Source: Salvator merianae (taxonomy: Eukaryota; Chordata; Lepidosauria; Squamata; Teiidae). Taken from it: a DNA stretch of 64,000 bases. This document shows positions 32,321 to 45,149 of the stretch, piece after piece; position 1 is the stretch's first letter; each line of letters opens with the position of its first letter. Both the position numbers and the translations under genes were made by a program. The DNA lies in contig QVOM02000042.1 of the NCBI GenBank assembly GCA_003586115.2, positions 71,360,101-71,424,100 on the forward strand. The letters run 5' to 3'. Under the pieces are notes generated by a model. That model did not search any database. It had not been told where the DNA came from and saw nothing but the letters and a program-made list of their open reading frames with translations.

Positions 32321-34504
32321 GGCTTTATACTCTTTAAATAGCTCTCCTATACTCGGGACCAGTTTGGCATCCAGGAGCTAATACTCCTTTAGCATTCTTT
32401 ATTGCCTATTATTCTCCTCCATTCACATGTCCTTGGAACTATCAGAGAAACATAAACCTGTTAGACACATTGCAGACCTTCCCTCTCCCATGGGAATGCA
32501 GGGTCAAGCAGATGGAAGAAGGTAGATAGGTGGCAAGACAAGATGGAAGTCAAAGCCAGAGCTGAGACCGTCTTTACAAACCTATTTTAGGTTAGGATTG
32601 GTTCCTTATCAAACCAACCTGGAATTAGATTTTGGTTCACAACTGCCATCTGTTCCAGCCAGCAGTGTCAATATTTGGAGATGTTAGGGACTGTAGTTCA
32701 AAACATTTAGTAAGCACTAAATTTGAGGACATTGTTTAAAGTTTTAGATAAAGGGGAAATATGAGTAAATTTAATTAGCAAAAATTCTAACTTGTGTATG
32801 TCTGAGAAGTACTACTAGGGCTGAAAATTAACGGGAAAAATCTGATACTATATATTCTAAGATGTGTCTGCTTGTTAAAACTTCTTTAATCTGAATAACC
32901 TAGGACCAGTTAGGATATTCTTAAAATTGTAACTTCAACATATTATAATTATTGTTGTTGTTGTTAAATTTATTTACAGTCCATGACCAATATAGTTATA
33001 GAAATATAGAGTAAATATAGAGTAAAAAAAATATAGAGTAAAAAAAAACCAACACATCTAAATACATCTAAAATAGTTGGCATTTAACTGCTCTTACACA
33101 GAGCCTAATTGAAAAGATGTTTCTGGTCTGTGGCTTGAATTAGTTTGGACCTTATATTTGGCTTTAAAAGAAGAACGTAAGAGGAACCTTGCTGCATCAG
33201 GCCAGTGTGCTATAATGTCACAAAGAGAAGGCAGAATTCTTTACTTCTATTTTGTCTCCAGCTTCTCCAAAATTGAAACTGCAAACAACTTTGTGTGTGT
33301 AGCATCCCTGCCAAAGGCTCAGAATTGCAGATGTAGATCAAGAAGGAGATGATAGAAAATATCCACCTACTATATATGAGCTCAGAACTATATCTTTGCA
33401 CGTTGAAAGAACTTACAAATTTGTCCAAAGGACTTCTTTTTAAGTTCTTTGTGAAGCTCAGGAGCGTGAGTCAATGCCATAAAATATGTTTGCGAGGGAG
33501 AAAATAAGATGCACAAAACTATAGAACCACAATCTGACTTCAACACTAGTTTGTAAGCATCTTGATAATAATGGAGTGGCTAGGACTGTGGTCACACTAG
33601 ACTTCTATAATCTGAGTTTTCCTCACATGAACTTGAGTCCCCTCCACATGGGAAAAAAATGCTCACCCAATACTTGTTTTTCCATTTTACACTATAGTTC
33701 TCATTGTTCTGCCAGCTTCTTTTCTCGTTCTTTGCATACATTTTTTGCTCTCCTGTCCCTTCTGCTGATTAGCCCTTTCCCTGTCAATCATTTCTTAATT
33801 TGTGTTTTGTCATGGTTCTCTTCATCTCCCAGTTTCCTTCCCACTCCTTTCCCTGCTCTGTCCTTCAAGGTATTTCCTCACAAGGGGTTCATTCTTTTTT
33901 TTTTTTTTTTTAAATTCCTACCATACAATCATTGAAGTTTCTCTACTTTCCTCATAAAACCTACAGCATGAACTTTTGAATGTGAACCAAAGCTATCAGA
34001 CTGTATAAATTGTTGCCTGCAGCCCAGCATTAATAGAGGCATGGAAGGAAGCCCATTCTCCCAAAAGAGTGACCCCTCACAAAAAAAAACAGAGAACAGT
34101 AGCACTAGCTGAGAACAAGAGAAGAGAGGGGACAGAGGGGGAATTTTTACAATTATCTTACAATTAGTAGGGAAGTATAAAGCTGTGAGGGCAAGAGATG
34201 AACAAGCCTGAGTGGGTCAAAGGGAGAAATGTGGGACAAAAGATATTTCCCCCATTTCCAAGAAAGCAAAAACTTGTTTCAGCAGATTAAAAGAGTCTTC
34301 CAATGAACAACAAAGCTTAGGATTCTGGCAGGAACCGAGGGGTGGGGGGGGAGGATTATATGTTATGTATCAGTGGAGAATAGATGCATATATATATATT
34401 GTGTTTCAAATAAGAAAATTAAATAATAATAAAAAAATTCCAAGAAGGCAAAATGGAATACGAGGGAACTGGGAGGGGGGGATTGGACACCAAACCTGAG
34501 CTGT

Positions 34505-34540
<36 letters not shown>

Positions 34541-37385
34541 TCTCTTAATCCTGGGGCTTTGGGTGCAGATTAAAAGAGGCAACGGGCTAGATTTTCCTTC
34601 TCTGTCTTATCTCTGTCTCTTTTGTGAACTCCTCTCTGCTTAGTCTCAAGCTACAATTGGTTGGACAAGGAAAGAGAAATCATGAGTATGCAATTGTTAA
34701 AGTCTTTGATGGAAAAGTGGAAGAAATGTATTACCCTGTCCTTAGTGCCTCAGACTGTGCCTCAGACTGTAGGTGCTGGACTGTAGGTAGGATGGAATTT
34801 ACACACAGAAAAATAAACAGCCTAAAATGTCTTAGAGGGAGTTGCATGTGGCATGAAGGTTCTTACTCTACCTTTAATGTGCTTTCAAAGTACATTTTCT
34901 GGCCTTTAATGTGCATTAGAATGGAATAGGCATGCAGATGTGTGATAGTCCCACCTTTGAACCATCTCTGAGCTACCCTTAAAAAAAACCCACCTGCGTA
35001 TGATTGCAGTCAAGGACTGGTAACAAGATCTTATATGAGCAAGTGCTCCTCTGGGTTGAGATGGACAGTGTCTAAGAATAAAACATCTCAGTTTCAATCC
35101 AAGTCTGAAGTTGAATTGATTTATTCAGGCAATGGCCACCAAATGAAATGACTTTTCATGATGTTTTATGGTTGTTCATGTTCTAACACAGAGAATGAGG
35201 AGACACAAATACATGCTCATTTTGTCAGGGTGTCATGCTGGGGGAATGTTCTAGCAGCTCAAATAGCTACTGCAAGCTAAGACATACTTTGCATCTGATT
35301 CTCTCTATCCCTCCCCTTTAGCACTCTGTAACTCTAGCCAGTCCATGAATCAACAGAGAAGACTTTCAGGCTTTCTCAGTGGCGCTGGACTCAGACCAAT
35401 TTTTTCTTCCACTTACTAAAGAGTTCCCTTTAATCCATCTTTCAACTAAGATCTAAGCCACAGTTATTGATACATCTGCACTTACTTAGCATCCCAAAGC
35501 TTGCTACATATCTGTATTGCTCATCTATCATGCCTCTTATGGCTTGGTCAATAACACTTTAAAAAAGAAAAGAAAAGTCCAGCAAGATAATATAACCCTT
35601 AATGATACATAACAATTTAACCCATGAGGATTAAGAAAGAGCAATGACAATTTTTCTTAATTTACCTTCAAATTGACTTTAAGTCAGCCCAGTGCAGAAA
35701 TCAAGAATCCTCTTACTGAATTAGTTAGATGTCTGCTTCAACCAAGTGCTAGCCAGAAATGTGGAAAACCACAAGCAGAATGGGGGATAATTTTCCTTTA
35801 TGATTTGATGCCAATATTCAATGTTTAAAGGAAAATATGGATGCTCCATTCTGCTATCATGGCTTGAATACATCTTTCTTTTAATACAGATACCCATCGC
35901 ACTTTAATCTCTTCTACTGTATTTTAGAAAGCTACCTAAGCTAGAGGCCAGATCATCACCATGTCTCATGACAAAATTTCTGTTAACATACAGCCAATTT
36001 CTTAATATTTTGTGGTCAGAAACATTTCCTGTTTTCATCTCAAGACAAGTTACAATGGTCACCTCTCTGCTCTATACATACAATGATTTAATTCACTTGG
36101 CATGTTTCCTTCTCCCATCCAGTTCTATATCCTGTGAACTGCAACTTGATAGCTCCAAAGGATAATCTTCAATGCTACAATGAATGTGCAAAAGTGGAAG
36201 ATTTATCTTTTTTTTCAAAAAAACCACACACTGGTTTGTTCTAGCTAGGAAATAGAATTCTAAACATGGTCCTCCCACTCGTGACTGCTGAGAAAATCAA
36301 GGAGATGCTTAGCTGCTATAAAGGTTAGCTGGGCAATAAGCAAAGTTTGGCTATCCTGGACTTTCTTTTTCAGTGTGTTAAAAAGCCTTTCCCAACTTGT
36401 ATTGATAATGTTCTATTGAAGGTTCATAACATGACTTTTTTCTTTTCTTTTTTTAAAATCTCATTCCTTACAGGTGTGGTTAGGTAATACATTTATTTCA
36501 GTCCCAGGTCTTCTATCAAGGGTTTGGGAGTTTGAGGGTCCTATGAAGTATCTTAGCTGTTCCAAGGACTGCACTCTGAACAGAGATCTCTGATGTTTGT
36601 CCTGAAATCTATCAAAGCTATTCTTTCAACTTGAGGGGTCACTGCCCTGCGTGCCCCCACGTCTACTGGGATCACTTTTGCCTTTACCTTCCAAATCTTC
36701 TCTAGGTTTTCTTTAGACCCTGACATTTCTCCATTTTCTCATATTCTTTCCTCCTGATGTTACCATCAGCTGAGGCAAGAAATGCGTGCAAACATTTTTT
36801 TCCTGGTTCAGTTTGGTTTGAATCAAGCCACAAGGACTTTGAACATGTTCTAATCAAGCTTCTTCTCACTTCTCAAAGAAGTTCGGAGTTTGGTTCAAAT
36901 ATTTGATAAAGTTTTCTTCACAGGGAACAACAGAGGAGAGCAAGGGGGACTCTCTGTTCATCAATTTTGTAAAGCTATGAGGGCAGGTGGATGATTTTGA
37001 ATCAAGGGTGCATCCAAACATTGTGCTGCTTGCAGGGGCTGTGCTGCTGTCCCTCCCACAACCGCAAGCCAATTTTGGAGGCTCTGACAACTGTCCCTCC
37101 AGGTAAACCAGCAGGCCCATAGTTTCACAGAGTCTGAGCTGGAGCCCTCAAAATTGGCTTATGGGTCTATGGGCCCTCTGGGAAGGCCCCTGTCAAGTCT
37201 TGGGGCAAATCTTGGGGAGTGAGTGAAAGCAGTGATATGCCTTTTTTTTTAAAAAAAAGGCACAGGTACTTTGAACTGTTCTTAATACAGCTCATTGAGC
37301 ATTCCTAGCATTCGATTTGACATCAAACACTTTGAACATAGGGGGTTGTTCAACTTGGAAACAGACATAGCTCGCCTTCTGTTTG
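32321..37385. other. No gene recognised; microsatellites and minor repeats
   Basis: A repeated AAATATAGAGTAAA unit lies at about 33,000-33,046. A CR1-like 3' scrap (GCTGCATCAGGCCAGTG) lies at 33,170-33,212. A poly-T run ends at about 33,911. (CAAG)n lies at 34,505-34,539. A perfect short T/A hairpin lies at 37,239-37,263. No open frame shows a domain. Confidence 0.5.
34505..34539 (+). repeat. (CAAG)n microsatellite
   Basis: About nine uninterrupted tetranucleotide units. Confidence 0.95.
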
Positions 37386-38280
37386 CTATGAACTGCATTT
37401 GAATAGAAACAGTTTGGCATATCTGTAGTTGGGACTGCTACATCTATTATTGTTACTTCTTTCTCGTCTTTGTCTTATACATTGATGTCTGGTTGATTGA
37501 TCAGTACTTGTTTGGATATGTATGTCCCACAGGATTTTGCCTCTGTTCTCAGCTACTTTTTCTTGTGGAATTTTCAATTTAGACTTTGGGATGTCCAGTC
37601 CATACTCATTGCAGATGTTTGTGTACACAATTCCTGCAATTTGATTGTGCCACTCTGTATATGCCTTTCCTGCTAGCATCTTGTACCTAGCTACTATGTC
37701 TTGGACTGCCTCAGAGGCCTCTTTGCTCAGTCTACACCTGGGGTCCTGCCTGGTATGGTAGACCCCTGCTTCTGATGTACCCAGTGCTTGTTCTTGTACT
37801 GCTAAGATTAGTGCCTCAGCCACTGATAGGATTTTCCAGTGTCAACCACTTTTATGATCCACTAATGGTACATTCTATGAAGAGTTTGGTTATGCCAAGG
37901 TACCTCCACTGCCTGCTCTTAATTCATGCTCCTTGCCCACAGTTGTAGGAACCATTTTACTGATGTATTCATGGATGTTTCTTTCTTCATTTTGGACAGT
38001 GGCCTTGATACTTTGCACTCCCTCTTTTCACCTTGCGTATAGTCTGTTGATGCTTGGGATGGAATCCTCCATACATTGTGAGAAGCTTTTGGGGTTTTAA
38101 CATCAGTTGCTTCTATGTTTTATTTTGGCCAGTTTATTATGTCAGCTGCGTATCTGAAAACTGGCAGCAATGGCTTGGATATTATCTGAGCTGCATTGTC
38201 AAGATTTCTCTTACCCTCTGAAGGTATTTGGTTGTTGCTATTATACTCTCTCTGAAGGTATTTGGTTTGAGCTTACAACA
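37386..38280 (-). pseudogene. R4/Dong-type LINE C-terminal fragment
   Basis: The minus frame 37,386-37,823 shows LAVQEQALGTSEAG, KTRQDPRC-like TRQDPRCRLS, MLAGKAYTEWHNQ and IVYTNICNEYGLDIPKS, the order found at the C-terminus of R4-clade LINEs, whose restriction-like endonuclease follows a CCHC zinc knuckle. Upstream on the minus strand (37,830-38,240) come AADIINWPK and IEATDVKTPK, which precede it in the family. Only the first Cys of the expected knuckle remains; the others read Ser, Asp and Tyr. Several stops and shifts occur, and the endonuclease core and RT are absent. A CTCTGAAGGTATTTGGTT unit is duplicated at about 38,216-38,268. Dead copy. Confidence 0.75.
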
Positions 38281-39282
38281 TCCAACTTCCTATTTATTTA
38301 ATATTTATTAATTACTTTTATTGCCTGCTCTGTTTGAGCCAGTTCAGTGCTGTATAAAATGTCCACTGAGAATATAACACAATTTTTGAAAACTACAGGT
38401 GGCCACTGTTACCTTGTACCCAGAACCACATATTGTTTTGACACTCTCTTAAGCTTGTATTTGCTACCTCCTTATATCTCAAAATAGTTCTGCATTTTTC
38501 TATGTTGAAATTAATGTTATGTATTTTTAAAATATCAAATATAGAACTTTGTTCAAACACTTATTAACAAATAGTTGGAAAAAATAGCTTTGGTGTGAAA
38601 GGAATCTTCCAAACCATTTTAAAACACACCCAGTTCGTACAGCTTTATTACATTGCTTATTAGGTTGAATGGATCAAAATGTGGGCAGGAGCAAGGAAGG
38701 GGTGAAACTTCTGCTGGAAGCATTATTTGCATCTCCTTTATTCATATTTTGATTCACTCCAGGAGACAATGGCTCTTTTCATATTTACATGTATTCCAGA
38801 GTAGGAAGGGGTCTAAGGGTCTGCCGACTGCAAGTGAGTATGGAACAGAGCAGGCCTAGTTTCCTCCTAGTACTCTTTGTCCACATTGGATGAAGCTACA
38901 GGCCAGGATAGGGTGCCAAAATGGCACCCTTTAAGGATGTCCACAATCAGACCAGGTTGCATATTTTGGACTGTGAAAGATGTGCAGGTGGCATGTCCCC
39001 ATAGTCTGGAACACAATGGGGGCCCAGTTTCAGTAGCACGCCAGGAAGCACCTGGAAGATGGCACACCACTGAAATGGCTCCATTTGGAAACTTTGAAGG
39101 CCAGCTACAAAAGCAAATAGTTTTTGAAGTATGGATTTCAGCTTTGAAAGGTGGACCCAGCTTTTGAAGCCAGCAGCCATGACTGGACCGTTGAAGGCTG
39201 TTGACCGTTGAAGGCTGTTGAAGGTCTTCCTTTATAGCAGGCTAACACTCACTGAGCCACATTCACTGGTCAACACTATGGG
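38281..39282. other. No gene recognised
   Basis: A tandem duplication of GACCGTTGAAGGCTGTT lies at about 39,185-39,219. Overlapping frames on both strands at 38,867-39,180 have no domain. Confidence 0.5.
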
Positions 39283-39771
39283 CCTGTTTGTATTTACGGC
39301 AGTAGAATGTTCTAACTAGCATGGTTCAGGCCAGTCAGGAACGGGTATGGTGAGGGGTGTTCTTAGTTGTCAGTTCTAGAATGCTCTGTGAGCCGACCAG
39401 CTGGGGAAGAAGTGTGAACAGGAGCACACTAGTGCAGTAGTTGTGTCTGGAAAGGCTGCCAGGGTCCGGACCCCAAAGTCTGAACCTAGTGGGAGCTGGG
39501 ATCGAATTGTCAGACAGTACCTGCGTGCCAAGCAATCCCCACCTTGTCGCCATTCCAAACCAGGAATTAGTGTAAATGCACCACTTCCGATCTGCATCTG
39601 ATTGCACTAGTCAGCTTGGAGACTACAATTTTCTTGACTGCAGCTGATGACCTTCAGACAAACTTCAGGTGGGCTTTGGTAAGTTTTGAGTCAGCTGGGG
39701 CTGTTTGCAGGTGCGAATGCACCATTCTAGTGAGTATCCTGGAACATTGCTTCACTAAATGCGAATGGGCC
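39283..39771. mobile_element. Probable Harbinger-like MITE, about 490 bp
   Basis: The left end GGGCCTGTTTGTATTTACGG and the complement of the right end, GGGCCCATTCGCATTTAGTG, match over about 30 bp and continue to ATGTTC in both arms. CTA lies close to both ends and may be the duplication, though the exact border is ambiguous. No coding capacity. The interior has several unrelated short open frames. Confidence 0.55.
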
Positions 39772-41345
39772 CTACATGTGCCAGAACAGTCTACATAGTG
39801 AGGAAATGGTCAAGGGAGCTTAAACTGAGCAGGTGTGCTACAAGTGGAGTCAGAGCTAAGTAAGGAGGGTCTGTGAGAGTTACATTATGGGTCACTATCA
39901 GGATAGCACACTTGGGCAGAAACAGTTTGGTTTGTTTCTGCTGCACATTTTGATCTTATCAACACAATAAACATTTGATAAAATCTGCTCTGTGGCTTTG
40001 CTATCTATGTAAATTAAGGGAGCTTGCACCATTTATGCACATTGTCATATTGGCTAAAAAAACAAAAGTTGCTGGACAAGGATCATTTTATCCACCTTTG
40101 TTCTTTTGCTCGCCTTGACTAATAGTTCTGGTTCCTAGCAGATCTATTCTCTGCTCAGCCAGATAGCCTACTCTTCAACCAACAGAACAGCAAGGAGCAA
40201 TATGAGGGTCTCATGTTACAGTGGATCAGAAAAAAAATCAAGCATTTCTCATTCCTACAGGCAATATTATTATCCCCATTTTTTCCAACAACAGTTGAAG
40301 ACTTTTTTTTGTTTGCTCAGGCTTTTTTTTGATAGGCCAGTGTGGCAGGGGCCAGTTGCAAATTAAACTATCTACCCTATCTGATTACTAGGAGTGTTTT
40401 GTTTTATTGCCATTTAATTATTTTTCCACTCCCCATCTCTGCTATCTGATTTTATTTTGGCACTTTATATTGGGAACATCAGGTGCTGAAAGGTAGAATG
40501 GATACCTAATTAATTAATTGAAGCTTGGATGGGGAGGGGTTGATAGTTGTTTCCACTTTGCTCTGTTCACAGTGTGCTACTCACTGGCACACTGTCTGTA
40601 CGACTGGGGAAGTCAGTGTGAATGTTTACTCGCTGAGAATGACTTCTAGGCCAACTGCCGGCTGCCACTTAAGCAGCCAGAATGCTCACAAGGAATGTGG
40701 CATGGTAGTTCTATAAATAGTTCTTATGCTTGGGCACTCTGACAACAGACCACCAGAACAGAATGGTGGCATGTGTGCAGACACTAGTTGGGGTTAGTTC
40801 TGGGCTCTAATCACCTACAGACCAACTTCATCCCAGTGTGTAGAGACAGCAAAAGTCTGCTCCTCTAAAATAGCTAACCAACAATCTAGGGAATTATTGC
40901 CTGAAGTTTAGATCTATGCTAAAAATTGTTTCATATAGTGAAAGCTGCTGTGATTGTTGGTGTTAATTGATATATGTCTCAATTTTATTCATTTTTTGAA
41001 GTAATGATTTTATGGTATTATAGTATTAAGTTAATTTATTTATGACATCTATATGTGCTGTATATGTGTCCTAGGATCAAGCACATTTTGTCTTACCTTA
41101 CCTATATCTATGGCTGTGACTTCCTTGGACACACTCCTCTTTCATCTTAAAGCAAGCTGTTCAACACCTGAAGTTACATGTTCTTGAAGAAGCAGTCCAG
41201 TTTACATAGGCAATACTTTTCTACCCAGTTATAGGTGAAGGTGGAGATGCTGCAATGTGTTTAGGTAGAAGTGCTCATATCTAGCATTTACATGGTGCTT
41301 TAACAGGACTATCCAAATACATTACTCCTTACCTCCTTGACCAAC
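39772..41345. other. No gene recognised
   Basis: No supported gene. A short ATTAATTAATT tract occurs near 40,508. Confidence 0.45.
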
Positions 41346-41369
41346 TTTTGGCTTACCTTATCTGTCATC

Positions 41370-41710
41370 TGCAGCTGCCTTCTGCTACTCTCCCTATGGC
41401 CCCTGCCTCCTTCCTCCTGAAGCCCCCTATGCCTCTGATGTCCACTGTGGCCTTGACTGTGGTTGCAACCAGCTCCTGCCACCCCCCGCTGTCCCTGCCA
41501 CCTCCCTCCGCCTCTCTACTGCCTGCCACTGCCTACCACCCCTCCTGGCGCTGTCTGCTGTCGCTGCCGTAGCAACAACAGTCAACCTCCCCAAACGCCA
41601 TGTCCTTGCTGCCTCTTAACATCCCGTGAGCCCCCGCCCCCTTGCACCAATTTACCTTTTTCCAGAGAGGTTCAGGTGACAGCAGCAGTGGCAGGTGCAC
41701 AGTAAGATGT
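41370..41710. other. GC- and C-rich patch of unknown nature
   Basis: Markedly C-rich on the plus strand compared with the AT-rich surroundings, with runs such as CCACCCCCCGCTGTCCC and CCCCCGCCCCC. Two overlapping open frames (41,348-41,572 and 41,463-41,705) are Pro-rich only because of composition. It may be the core of a GC-rich MITE or SINE. Ends are not seen. Confidence 0.45.
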
Positions 41711-42266
41711 GACCAGACTGGAGGAGGCCAAAAATGACCTCAGTCCCCTGTCTGTCCCAGGGACAGACTAAAATGTAAAAATGTGACCATGGCTTAATAG
41801 TCTGATAAAACCACTGTTGATTTGTCTGTCTATATTGTGCAAAGTGGATTTTGTATCAAATTATTTTCTTTGATGAGTTTGCGATTTGGCGTTTAAGTAT
41901 ACTAAAACATATTTGACTTTTCTTGAATAAAAAAGCGGTATTTCTTGACCGAGCATTCCTTAGTGTTTTCATTTTGTAGCTTGTTCGCTTTCCTAGCTTT
42001 CAGTTTACTGCTATCTGACCTCAATCTGTGGATCTTATTTTCCATTCTGATCTTCTATATTGGTAATATACTTTCTTATTTCCTCTCAGGCCTATTTATT
42101 TGGTATGCAAGTATCTCTGTAACTGCTGCTGCTGCACTTATACATAAGCTGATTGGTTTCTTGCAATGATGTGGAGTTACTATCTGCTGTTGCGCTGTTG
42201 AGATCTTCTAATGTTTGTGCAAGGTCCTTCCTGATGACCATCTTCAGTATGGACATTCATTCACGC
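41711..42266. other. No gene recognised
   Basis: Ordinary non-coding sequence. The 74-codon frame at 41,945-42,169 is hydrophobic but overlaps no recognised family. Confidence 0.45.
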
Positions 42267-42350
42267 TCTTTCCTTCCTTTCTTCCTTCCTTCCTCCCTCC
42301 CTTCCTTCCTCCCTCCCTTCCTTCCTTCCTTCCTTCCTTCCTTCCTTCCT
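42267..42350 (+). repeat. (CTTC)n microsatellite abutting CR1
   Basis: A CTTC/CCTC tract of about 80 bp directly joined to the truncated 5' end of the CR1 copy. It is read through as Phe/Leu/Pro/Ser repeats in the open frame that continues into CR1. Confidence 0.95.
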
Positions 42351-44550
42351 ACCAACAGGGAGGAAATGGTTGAGGAACTAAGGGTGACTGGGACCCTGGG
42401 TGGCAGTGACCATGCTATCATTGAGTTTTGGATAACAAAAGGACGAAGATCTGAGAGGACTCAGACTTCAAGGTTAGACTTCAGAGGAGCAGATTTTGAT
42501 GGACTCAGAGGGAGGGTAGGAAGGATCCATTGGCTGGATGTCTTAAAGGACAGAAATGTCCAGGAAGGATGGGAAATTTTGAGAAAGGAGATTCTAGAGG
42601 CACAATCTTTAACAATTCCTAAAAGAAGAAAGAATGGCAAGCATCTAAAGAGACCAGGGTGGATGAACCCTGAACTTAATAACTTGCTAAAAAGAAAAAA
42701 AGAAATGTTTAAAACATTGAAAGAGGGGGACATATCAAAAGAAGAATATAATGCAATCTGCAGGAACTGCAGGATAAGTGTCCAAAAGGCTAAAGCTAAA
42801 AATGAATTGAGGATTGCAAGAGAGGCCAAAAACAATAAAAAAAAGTTTGGGGGGTATGTCAGAAGCAAAAGAAAAGTCAAAGAAGCTATAGGACCTTTAC
42901 AGGATGAGAAGGGTGATTTGGTCAAAAACGACATTGAGAAGGCAGAACTTCTGAACTCCTATTTTGCATCTGTTTTCTCTCAGAAACGAAAGGAAACATC
43001 AGTTGGCCTTCACTGTGCTGTGGAGGGAATAAGAGAATCAAGGCTCTGTATGGACAAGGAGAAGGTGAGAGAACACTTAGCAAATTAAATGAATTCAAGT
43101 CTCCAGGCCCAGATGAATTACATCCTAGGGTGCTGAAGGAATTAGCTGATATAATTGCTGAACCACTCTCTGTGATATTTGAGGACTCATGGAAAACAGG
43201 AGAAGTCCCAGAAGATTGGAGAAGGGCGAATGTTGTACCTATCTTTAAAAAAGGAAAGAAGGCTGACCCAGGCAACTACAGGCCTGTGAGCCTGACTTCA
43301 ATACCAGGCAAGATCCTTGAACAAATCATTAAACAGCATATATGGGAGCACTTGGATGGGAATGCAGTAATTAACCAGAGCCAACATGGATTTGTAACAA
43401 GCAAGTCATGCCAGACTAATCTCATTTCCTTTTATGACAAAATTACTGGATGGATCGATCAAGGAAAGGCCGTGGACATAGTATATCTTGACTTTAGCAA
43501 AGCATTTGACAAGGTGTCTCATACTATACTTATTGAAAAAATGATCAAATATGGGATTGACAGGACAACTGTTAGGTGGATTCATAACTGGCTTAATGAT
43601 TGTACTCAAAGTGTGGTCATAAATGGCTTCACATCCGACTGGAAGACTGTCTCGAGTGGGGTACCACAAGGCTCTGTCTTGGGCCCATTGCTGTTCAACA
43701 TTTTATAAAGGATCTGAATGAAGGTGTCGAGGGGACGCTGATCAAATTTGCAGACGACACAAAGCTAGGAGGGGTTGCTAACACTAGGGAGGAGAAAGAG
43801 AGGATTCAAAATGATTTGGACAATCTTGAACAGTGGGCTGAAACTAACAGAATGACATTTAACAGGGAGAAATGCAAAGTTTTACCTCTGGGTAAGAAAA
43901 ATGACAATATCCAATACAGAATGGGAGGAATCTCGCTGAGCAGCAGCACATGTGAAAAGGATCTGGGTGTACTAGTAGATCATAGATTAAACATGAGTCA
44001 ACAGTGTGATGCAGCTGCAAAAATGGCAAACACCATCCTGGGCTGTATCAAGAGGAATATAGAGTCTAGATCATGAGAAGTAATTGTCCCACTTTACTCT
44101 TCCTTGGTCAGACCTCATCTGGAGTATTGTGTCCAGTTCTGGGCACCCCAGTTTAAAAAAGACATTAACAAACTGGAACAAGTTCAGAGAAGGGTGACCA
44201 AAATGGTGAGTGGTCTGCAAACCATGTCCTACGAGGAACGGTTAAAGGACCTAGGAATGTTTAGCCTGCAGAAGAGAAGACTGCGAGGAGACATGATAGC
44301 TGTTTTCAAGTATCTGAAGGGCTGTCACAGTGCAGAAGGATTGGCCCTATTCTCAGTTGCACAAGAAGGAAGGACTAGAAACAATGGGATGAAAATTCAA
44401 GGGAGTAGATACAGGCTAGATATTAGGAAAAACTTTCTGACAGTAAGGGCAATCAGTCACTGGAACAGGTTTCCACAGGAGGTGGTGGGCTCTCCTTCAC
44501 TGGAGATCTTCAAGAAAAGACTGGACAGATATCTGTCTGGGATGCTTTAG
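42351..44550 (+). pseudogene. CR1 ORF2 (endonuclease end, reverse transcriptase), broken
   Basis: The frame from 42,351 to 43,088 has GGSDHAIIEF, the SDH motif closing the apurinic-type endonuclease, followed by a Lys-rich linker. A frameshift near 43,085 leads to 43,091-43,708, with SPGPDELHP, NYRPVSLTS, VYLDFSKAFDKVSH (catalytic Asp) and SGVPQGSVLGPLLF. A second shift near 43,700 leads to KFADDTKLGG at about 43,744, the catalytic Asp pair. An in-frame TGA at 44,074 follows NIESRS, after which [10 protein letters not shown] and [14 protein letters not shown] complete the C-terminus, stopping at 44,550. The protein would nick target DNA and copy CR1 RNA; this copy cannot make it whole. Confidence 0.92.
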
Positions 44551-44625
44551 TGAATCCAGCATTGAGCAGGGGGTTGGACTCGATGACCCTGGAGGTCCCT
44601 TCCAACTCTATGATTCTATGATTCT
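44551..44625 (+). other. CR1 3' UTR and terminal repeat
   Basis: Contains the conserved GGGTTGGACTCGATGACC and GGAGGTCCCTTCCAACTCTA blocks recognised by the CR1 reverse transcriptase, then the repeated terminal octamer. Confidence 0.85.
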
Positions 44626-45149
44626 TGATTTTCAGCAACAGCATATTTTTGCCATCATATTTACCCTTTTAGTAGCCCTGCAATCTTTAACTCCGGTTAC
44701 TCAGCTGAAAATCCTGAGTCCAGTAACCCACTTATTACCAAGTATCAAGGTGCTATAGCACCTAAGACATTCCTTGGTGACCTGGACAATGACTGATCCA
44801 GTACAGGATCCATTTTTCTGGTTCTTACCTCATTGAATCAGTTTAGGCTTGTCTGGGTTTGGATGCCCCTGCCAGCATGGCTGCTTTACTGGAGCCTGTA
44901 GGCTCCCCATCATGTCAAGGTACTGTCCATATCTTCTTTATTTGAAAATCTGAAACATTCTTTCTATGGATAATTTGAAACTCTATGGAAAATCCACATT
45001 TGAAATAGAACTGATGATCAATATAGTCCAAATATATTGTAATAAAGTGTGAAGGAATTAAGTATCTGAGCATTCTATGGCATAAGCATCCTTAGCATGT
45101 CAATCAACAGAGAATTTCTGGATAATTTGGAGGCTCTTAGCCAAATTGG

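Larger units (their letters stand above)
42351..44625 (+). mobile_element. CR1 LINE, 5'-truncated, intact 3' end
   Basis: A plus-strand CR1 retrotransposon covering the last part of the endonuclease, the reverse transcriptase, the C-terminal domain and the 3' UTR. It ends in CTATGATTCTATGATTCT, the short repeated 3' terminus typical of CR1, with no poly-A. The body is well preserved, with two frameshifts and one internal stop, suggesting moderate age. CR1 copies commonly lack their 5' part. A related antisense fragment lies at 1-690. Confidence 0.92.

Noticed and set aside
34505..34539. Regularly repeated unit as a CRISPR-like array
   Set aside because: It is a simple tetranucleotide microsatellite without spacers, and the DNA is vertebrate.
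36770..37340. Possible fourth hAT-like MITE with TTTGGTTCAAA motifs
   Set aside because: Similar words to the 3786 element occur, but the TAGGGATGTGCA termini and an 8-bp duplication are absent.
41348..41705. Pro-rich protein frames
   Set aside because: They arise from C-rich composition; two frames are open at once.
42153..42350. N-terminal part of the 311-codon frame reading FLPSFLP repeats
   Set aside because: It is translation through the (CTTC)n microsatellite and upstream non-coding DNA, joined by chance to CR1 coding sequence.
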